Shown here piece after piece: positions 13,431 through 17,839 of a DNA stretch of 17,839 nt. This stretch comes from Coriobacteriales bacterium (GTDB lineage: Bacteria; Actinomycetota; Coriobacteriia; Coriobacteriales; CADBOM01). The stretch is from assembly GCA_017515355.1 (NCBI GenBank), contig JAFWGD010000135.1, positions 1 through 17,839 of the forward strand, read 5' to 3'. The notes beneath the pieces were generated by a model that saw nothing but the letters and a program-made list of their open reading frames with translations, had not been told where the DNA came from and did not search any database. Position 1 is the first letter of the stretch; the number at the start of each line of letters is the position of its first letter. The translations under genes were made by a program, and so were the position numbers.

Positions 13431-13961
13431 GTGGCACTCTACACTCCCAGTTACAAGCCGACCGGCAGGGAGATCGCGGTCGTGAAGACGAGCAAGGGAA
13501 CGATCAGGGTCCAGCTGGCTGGCGAGGATGCGCCGATTCACGTCGGGAACTTCGTCGAGCTTGCAACTTCCGGCTTCTACGATGGCCTGAAGTTCCACCG
13601 CTATGTCGAGGACTTCGTCATCCAGGGCGGCTGCCCCAACACGCGCGACCTCACGCCCGAGCAGCTCGTTTCCGGCAGGTTCCATGGCCCGCAGCCCGGA
13701 ACCGGCGGTCCTGGCTACAGCATCAAGCAGGAGTTCACCACCAACCCGAACAACCTCCATCTCGACGGCACGCTCGCGATGGCGCGCAGCTCCATGCCAG
13801 ATTCCGCAGGCTCGCAGTTCTACTTCTGCCTCGGCCCGCAGCCCTTCCTCGATTCCGGATACACCGTCTTCGGTCAGACCATCGACGGCCTCGATGTCAT
13901 CTGGTCGCTGCGCGTTGGCGACGTCATCGAGTCGATCTCGATCGAGAACCTCGCAGAATAG
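13431..13961 (+). CDS. Cyclophilin-type peptidyl-prolyl cis-trans isomerase
   Basis: The 176-residue protein is a single cyclophilin domain. It shows GFYDGLKFHRYVEDFVIQGG with the catalytic arginine (R57 in FHR) and QGG (65-67), then the core GTLAMARS (113-120), SAGSQFYFCL (125-134) and YTVFGQTIDGLDV (144-156). It catalyses proline isomerisation during protein folding. No signal peptide or lipobox is present, so it should be cytoplasmic. The start is GTG 13431 with GGAGG nine bases upstream. It is the first of a co-directional run with the TPR gene (50-base gap) and mreBCD; whether they share a transcript is uncertain. Confidence 0.93.
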   Translation: MALYTPSYKPTGREIAVVKTSKGTIRVQLAGEDAPIHVGNFVELATSGFYDGLKFHRYVEDFVIQGGCPNTRDLTPEQLVSGRFHGPQPGTGGPGYSIKQEFTTNPNNLHLDGTLAMARSSMPDSAGSQFYFCLGPQPFLDSGYTVFGQTIDGLDVIWSLRVGDVIESISIENLAE

Positions 13962-14011
13962 CCCACGGATTTTCCCGTTGAACTTATCGCCTAGGAGATT
14001 GGATACACGTT

Positions 14012-15559
14012 TTGCTGAATCGTCAACTATTCGCAGAGGCAAAGGCAGCATACGACGCTCGTGACTATGCGGGAGCGCTGCGCAGCTATTACATCTGCCT
14101 CAAGGAGCAAGATGGTCCATTCGAGCCGGGAGAGGCCGGCCTCATCTATCACATGCTCGGCAACTGCCTTGTGAAGATGAAGAGCTTCGACGATGCCGCG
14201 AAGGCATACCAGAAGGCCCTCCTCGACACCGATTACGAGAACATCACGGCTGTTCATTCGAACTATGGCCTGGCGCTCATGCATCAGGAGCAGTATCGCG
14301 AGGCGATAGAGCAGTTCGAGGCCGTTCTCAAGGATCCCACCTACGAGACGCCGTTCAAGGCCTACAACGGCCTAGGCAACGCCTACATGAAGCTCGGCGA
14401 TTTCGCCGCCGCCGGAACTGCGTACAGGAATGCGGCCGTAGATGAGCGCAACCCCGCGCCCGTCAAGGCGCTGCAGAACCTTGGCGTCTGCTTCATGGGG
14501 CTCGGGAGGCCGCAGGACGCGATCAACACCTACAACGCGATCTTCGACTTCAATCCCGATCAGGCGACGCTGAACAAGACCTACTCGAACATCGGCCAGG
14601 CCTACGTGGCTGCTGAGCAGATGCCCGAGGCGGTCGAGGCGTTCGAGAAGGCGCTCGAGGACCCGACGTTCGTCCTCTCCGACTCGGCCAAGGCCGATTT
14701 CGAGAAGGCGCGCTCCTGGAAGCCCGACATCGACGACTCCGGCCTATTCATGTCGGCCGACACGCTCGTCGAGGACTACGGCATGGTCCAGGTGCCCCTG
14801 CCCGAGCAAATCGACCAGGTGCAGCCCTTCCAGGCCATCGAGCCCGTTGCGCCGATGGAGATCGACCCCACCGCAACCTATGGCGCAGGCATCCCCGATG
14901 CCGATGCAACCGGCTTCTTCGAGGCGCAGGAAGGCGGCGAGCAGGGCTTCGACATGGAGGTCGGCAAGCCCAAGAAGCATCGCGGCCTCAGGGCAATCCT
15001 GATCATCTTCGTCATCCTCCTGCTCATGGTCATCGCAGCGGGAGTCCTCTTCTGGCGCGGCTTCGGCTATCCGACGCAGAGCCAGGTCGTCCAGGGCCTC
15101 TTCACCGCTCACGCAGCTGGCGAGGATGTCTCGGAATACTGGGTGCCTGCGGCCAATGAGGAAGAGGAGCAGGTGATCGCAAAGATCATGAACTCCGTCG
15201 CCGAGACCGACGACGTCTCCATCGACTACGTCGAGAAGAGCATGCTCGAGTCCACGGTCATCGTAACGGCAACGCTCGATGGCGGCGGAACGATGCGCTA
15301 CGAGATCTCGATGCAGCGCGACTTCTCCACGATTCTGGGATCTGTGGGATGGAAGATCAACGGCATCGAATACGCATTCCCATCCACGCAGAATTCGATG
15401 TCGACCTCGACGATGACCTCGTCTGACGGCATGACGGACGATTCCACGGCGGAGACCAGCGACAGCGATGTCAACGGCAAGACCGAGGCACCCGCTGATG
15501 GCGACGCAGCCGCAGAGGGCGGAGATGCAGCAGCTGGCGAGAACAAGAACCAGCAGTGA
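14012..15559 (+). CDS. TPR-repeat single-pass membrane protein upstream of mreB
   Basis: A 515-residue protein in three parts. Residues 1 to about 235 are tetratricopeptide helices, for example AKAAYDARDYAGALRSYYIC, IYHMLGNCLVKMKSFDDAAK and SNIGQAYVAAEQMPEAVEAF. Residues about 240-320 are an acidic, proline-containing linker ending in the basic KPKKHRGLR. A transmembrane helix spans about 327-348, and the C-terminal 165 residues should be outside the membrane by the positive-inside rule, ending in a Ser/Thr/Asp then Ala/Gly/Glu low-complexity tail. TPR domains bind protein partners. The start is TTG 14012, with AGGAGA rather far upstream (13993-13998). Adjacency to mreBCD suggests an envelope role, but I recognise no named family beyond TPR. 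Confidence 0.85.
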   Translation: MLNRQLFAEAKAAYDARDYAGALRSYYICLKEQDGPFEPGEAGLIYHMLGNCLVKMKSFDDAAKAYQKALLDTDYENITAVHSNYGLALMHQEQYREAIEQFEAVLKDPTYETPFKAYNGLGNAYMKLGDFAAAGTAYRNAAVDERNPAPVKALQNLGVCFMGLGRPQDAINTYNAIFDFNPDQATLNKTYSNIGQAYVAAEQMPEAVEAFEKALEDPTFVLSDSAKADFEKARSWKPDIDDSGLFMSADTLVEDYGMVQVPLPEQIDQVQPFQAIEPVAPMEIDPTATYGAGIPDADATGFFEAQEGGEQGFDMEVGKPKKHRGLRAILIIFVILLLMVIAAGVLFWRGFGYPTQSQVVQGLFTAHAAGEDVSEYWVPAANEEEEQVIAKIMNSVAETDDVSIDYVEKSMLESTVIVTATLDGGGTMRYEISMQRDFSTILGSVGWKINGIEYAFPSTQNSMSTSTMTSSDGMTDDSTAETSDSDVNGKTEAPADGDAAAEGGDAAAGENKNQQ

Positions 15560-15626
15560 GAGAGGTAGATCGAGGCTGCCATCGCATTTGACGGACGACC
15601 TCCGATAGGAAGAAAGCGGGACTCAA

Positions 15627-16667
15627 GTGTCTTTTTTCGATAATCTGTTCGGCCAATGGGGAAGCGACATGGCCATCGACCTGGGAACGGCGAACACGCT
15701 CGTCGCGATTCCGGGAGAGGGCATCGTCCTCAACGAGCCATCCGTAGTGGCTATGGACAACAACACGAACAGGGTTCTTGCCGTCGGTTACGAGGCGCGC
15801 GAGATGATCGGGCGCAACCCGGGCAGCATCACGGTCCAGAGGCCGTTGGCCGATGGCGTCATCGCAGACTACGACGTCACGATGGCCATGCTGAGCTACT
15901 TCATCAACAAGGCTGCGCCGCGCAGGCGCTTCTACCAGCCCAAGCCGCGCATCGCAATCTGCATCCCGTGCGGCGTCACCTCGGTTGAGAAGCGCGCCGT
16001 CTTCGAGGCGACCCTCGAGGCGGGCGCACGCCAGGTCTTCCTCATCGAGGAGCCCATGGCCGCGGCAATCGGTGCGGGTCTTCCCGTTGACGAGCCCACC
16101 GGCTCGATGGTCGTCGACATCGGAGGCGGCACCACAGAGATCGCAGTCATCTCGCTCGGAGGAATCGTCACCTACCGCTCCCTCAGAATCGCAGGAAACG
16201 AGCTCGACGAGGCAGTCGCCCGTCACGTTCGCGATGTATACAACCTGAGCATCGGCTCCAGAACCGCAGAGGATATCAAGATCGCAATCGGTTCTGCGCT
16301 GCCGATACCAACCGGTGAGCTCGACATGGAGATCTCCGGACGCGACCTCACGACGAGCCTCCCGCGCGTCGACATCGTCCAGTCCGAGGATATCCGCGAG
16401 GGCATTCGCAACCCATTGAGCCAGATCGTGGTCGCTATCAAGGAGGCGTTCCTCGAGACCGACCCAGACCTCGCTGCAGACATCATCCGCAACGGAATCC
16501 TGCTCACTGGCGGCGGCGGGCTCCTCAAGATGCTCGACGTCCTGCTCACCAGGGAGCTCGAGGTTCCGGTCTACGTGTCGGAGACGGCCTTCTCCAACGT
16601 CGTCGAGGGTTGCGCTCGCGCACTCGAGAATCCTGAGGCGCTCAGAAGATCATACACGCAGAAGTAG
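15627..16667 (+). CDS. mreB: Rod shape-determining protein MreB
   Basis: The 346-residue actin homologue has all nucleotide-binding motifs: phosphate-1 AIDLGTANTLV (16-26), phosphate-2 VVDIGGGTTEIAVISLGG (162-179), connecting segments IEEPMAAAIGAGLP (140-153), and the adenosine motif ILLTGGGGLL (291-300). The N-terminus MSFFDNLFGQW resembles the amphipathic membrane-binding helix seen in other MreBs. It polymerises beneath the membrane and guides lateral wall synthesis. GTG 15627 is the start that preserves this helix; the ribosome site is weak (GCGGGA). A 67-base gap separates it from the TPR gene and 13 bases from mreC. Confidence 0.96.
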   Translation: MSFFDNLFGQWGSDMAIDLGTANTLVAIPGEGIVLNEPSVVAMDNNTNRVLAVGYEAREMIGRNPGSITVQRPLADGVIADYDVTMAMLSYFINKAAPRRRFYQPKPRIAICIPCGVTSVEKRAVFEATLEAGARQVFLIEEPMAAAIGAGLPVDEPTGSMVVDIGGGTTEIAVISLGGIVTYRSLRIAGNELDEAVARHVRDVYNLSIGSRTAEDIKIAIGSALPIPTGELDMEISGRDLTTSLPRVDIVQSEDIREGIRNPLSQIVVAIKEAFLETDPDLAADIIRNGILLTGGGGLLKMLDVLLTRELEVPVYVSETAFSNVVEGCARALENPEALRRSYTQK

Positions 16668-16680
16668 GATTGAATAGCCT

Positions 16681-17565
16681 ATGACTCCTATCGCGACTAA
16701 GAAACGCAGGGAGGTTACGGCAACCGTTGTCCTCATCATAGCCATCGTCCTTTCCATCGGGCTTATGACGATCTGGTCAGTTGAGGGCACGAGTGGGCCG
16801 CTTCATACCATGCGCACGGTCACCAACACCGTAGTCGCACCTTTGCAGAAGGCGGGTGCGTTCCTCGCGACGCCGTTCAAGGCCGTCGGCAATGGCATCA
16901 CGAACGCTGCCGCCGACGACGAGGAGCTGCTCGCTCTCAAGGAGGAGAACGAGGCGCTCAAGGCGCAGGTCATCGAATACGAGGAGTACAAGCTCGAAAA
17001 CGACAGGCTCTCCGAGCTGCTCAAGATGACCTCCACCTACAGCCTCAAGAGCGTCGGCGCGCGAGTTATCGCGCACAGCGCCGACTCGTGGAATCAGACG
17101 ATCACCCTCAACAAGGGCTCTAGCGACGGCATCGAGCCCGGAATGCCCGTCATGGGCGGCAAGGGCCTGCTAGGACAGGTTGAGAGCTGCACTCCCAGCA
17201 CATGCATCGTGCGCCTGATCACCGACGAGCAGAGCGGCGTCGCCGTCATGCTTCAGTCGACGCGCACCGAGGGCGTCGTCACCGGTTCGGTCGACGGGCT
17301 CCTATACCTCAAGTACGTTCCGGTCTCGGTGAACGTCCAACTCGGCGATCCTGTGATCACATCCGGCCTCGGTGGCACCTACCCCAAGGGCCTCGTTGTC
17401 GGGATCGTCTCGAGGATCACCAGCAACCCCTCCGACGTCTACCAGACGCTCATCGTCCAGCCTCTCTCCGAGTCCTCCCTCATTACCGAGGAGGTTCTGA
17501 TCTTCATCGGCGGAGAGACCGAGGCGACCTCTGGAGTCGACATCGTCGACAAGGAGGACCAGTAG
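16681..17565 (+). CDS. mreC: Rod shape-determining protein MreC
   Basis: The 294-residue protein has the MreC layout: a short basic cytoplasmic start (KKRR), one transmembrane helix (about 12-33), a coiled coil (about 79-116, EELLALKEENEALKAQVIEY), then a beta-rich periplasm-facing domain with VIAHSADSWNQTITLNKGS, GIEPGMPVMGGKGLLGQV and YPKGLVVGIVSRI. MreC links MreB to the penicillin-binding proteins and MreD in the elongasome. The usual length is 270-350 residues. The acidic end (VDIVDKEDQ) overlaps the ribosome site of mreD, which starts two bases after the stop. Confidence 0.95.
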   Translation: MTPIATKKRREVTATVVLIIAIVLSIGLMTIWSVEGTSGPLHTMRTVTNTVVAPLQKAGAFLATPFKAVGNGITNAAADDEELLALKEENEALKAQVIEYEEYKLENDRLSELLKMTSTYSLKSVGARVIAHSADSWNQTITLNKGSSDGIEPGMPVMGGKGLLGQVESCTPSTCIVRLITDEQSGVAVMLQSTRTEGVVTGSVDGLLYLKYVPVSVNVQLGDPVITSGLGGTYPKGLVVGIVSRITSNPSDVYQTLIVQPLSESSLITEEVLIFIGGETEATSGVDIVDKEDQ

Positions 17566-17566
17566 C

Positions 17567-17839
17567 ATGGCAGAGCATACTATCAGGGTTGGAGGAAGCT
17601 CCAACGTCCAAGCAAAGGACAAGCAGCCGATTGGAAAGGTCGCGCTGATCTCGCTCGGCGCCTTTTTGCTGCAGACCATAGTCGCGCCTAACATCACCAT
17701 CGCGGGCGTGGCGCCCAACTTCCTGCTCGCTGCGGCAATCGTAGGGGCATACATCACCTCGCCGCGCGCTGGCGTCATCATCGGATTCATCCTCGGGCTC
17801 GTCTTCGATCTGCTCAGCAGCGGACCGGTTGGCTCGATG
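17567..17839 (+). CDS. mreD: Rod shape-determining protein MreD, N-terminal part
   Basis: ATG 17567 is preceded by AAGGAGG nine bases upstream, in the end of mreC. The 91 residues present have a polar start (MAEHTIRVGGSSNVQAKDKQ) and then hydrophobic segments typical of MreD: VALISLGAFLLQTIVAPNI, then VAPNFLLAAAIVGAYI and GVIIGFILGLVFDLLS. The PNFLL and GFxxGLxxD patterns are family hallmarks. The frame is open to the window edge, so the gene continues beyond it. MreD is an integral membrane component of the elongation machinery. The 20-residue soluble N-terminal extension is longer than in many MreDs. Confidence 0.9.
   Translation, partial: MAEHTIRVGGSSNVQAKDKQPIGKVALISLGAFLLQTIVAPNITIAGVAPNFLLAAAIVGAYITSPRAGVIIGFILGLVFDLLSSGPVGSM

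Noticed and set aside
15588..15593. TTGACG as a -35 for a separate mreB promoter
   Set aside because: The sequence 16-18 bases downstream has no -10 resemblance; expression from upstream is more likely.

Overview
The window looks like ordinary chromosome of a high-GC anaerobic actinobacterium, most likely a Coriobacteriia (Collinsella/Olsenella/Eggerthella-type) genome. This is inferred from the G+C-rich codon use, GTG/TTG starts, acetate kinase plus phosphate acetyltransferase fermentation genes, a clostridial-type 2[4Fe-4S] ferredoxin, and a rod-shape mreBCD cluster. The genus cannot be fixed from the sequence alone. I see no insertion sequence, prophage, CRISPR array or integrase.

Layout. 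1-161: tail of an unidentified gene with a hairpin after it. 301-375: tRNA-Val(GAC), minus strand, with its own promoter and terminator. 601-676: tRNA-Gly(GCC), followed closely by a YbaK/EbsC-type aminoacyl-tRNA deacylase. 1211-2137: a diacylglycerol/lipid kinase on the minus strand, overlapping the deacylase tail to tail. 2184-5610: a plus-strand operon of RNase D, a YugP-type zinc metallopeptidase with a frameshift near its 3' end, and both subunits of exonuclease VII (xseA, xseB). 5818-7452: a HIT-family hydrolase and acetate kinase (ackA). 7537-8529: phosphate acetyltransferase (pta), facing ackA. 8747-11018: UDP-galactopyranose mutase (glf) overlapping a family 2 glycosyltransferase. 11093-12613: a RumA/RlmD-type 23S rRNA uracil methyltransferase on the minus strand. 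12871-13038: a 55-residue ferredoxin behind a near-consensus promoter and a structured leader. 13155-13230: tRNA-Arg(CCG). 13431-17839: cyclophilin, a TPR membrane protein, mreB, mreC and the start of mreD.

How the genes fit together. Pta and AckA make the acetyl-CoA to acetate ATP-yielding route, but here they lie on opposite strands with a shared terminator, not in one operon. Glf and the adjacent glycosyltransferase suggest synthesis of a galactofuranose-containing surface glycan. MreB, MreC and MreD organise lateral wall growth, and the TPR-transmembrane protein just upstream is a candidate partner. RNase D and exonuclease VII are nucleic-acid processing enzymes sharing an operon with a membrane peptidase.

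The observations most worth a second look are the structured ferredoxin leader (a possible three-way junction starting at the transcript 5' end), the peptidase frameshift, and the uncharacterised TPR-transmembrane protein beside mreBCD. I found no convincing new multi-gene system; most of the window is conserved housekeeping sequence.
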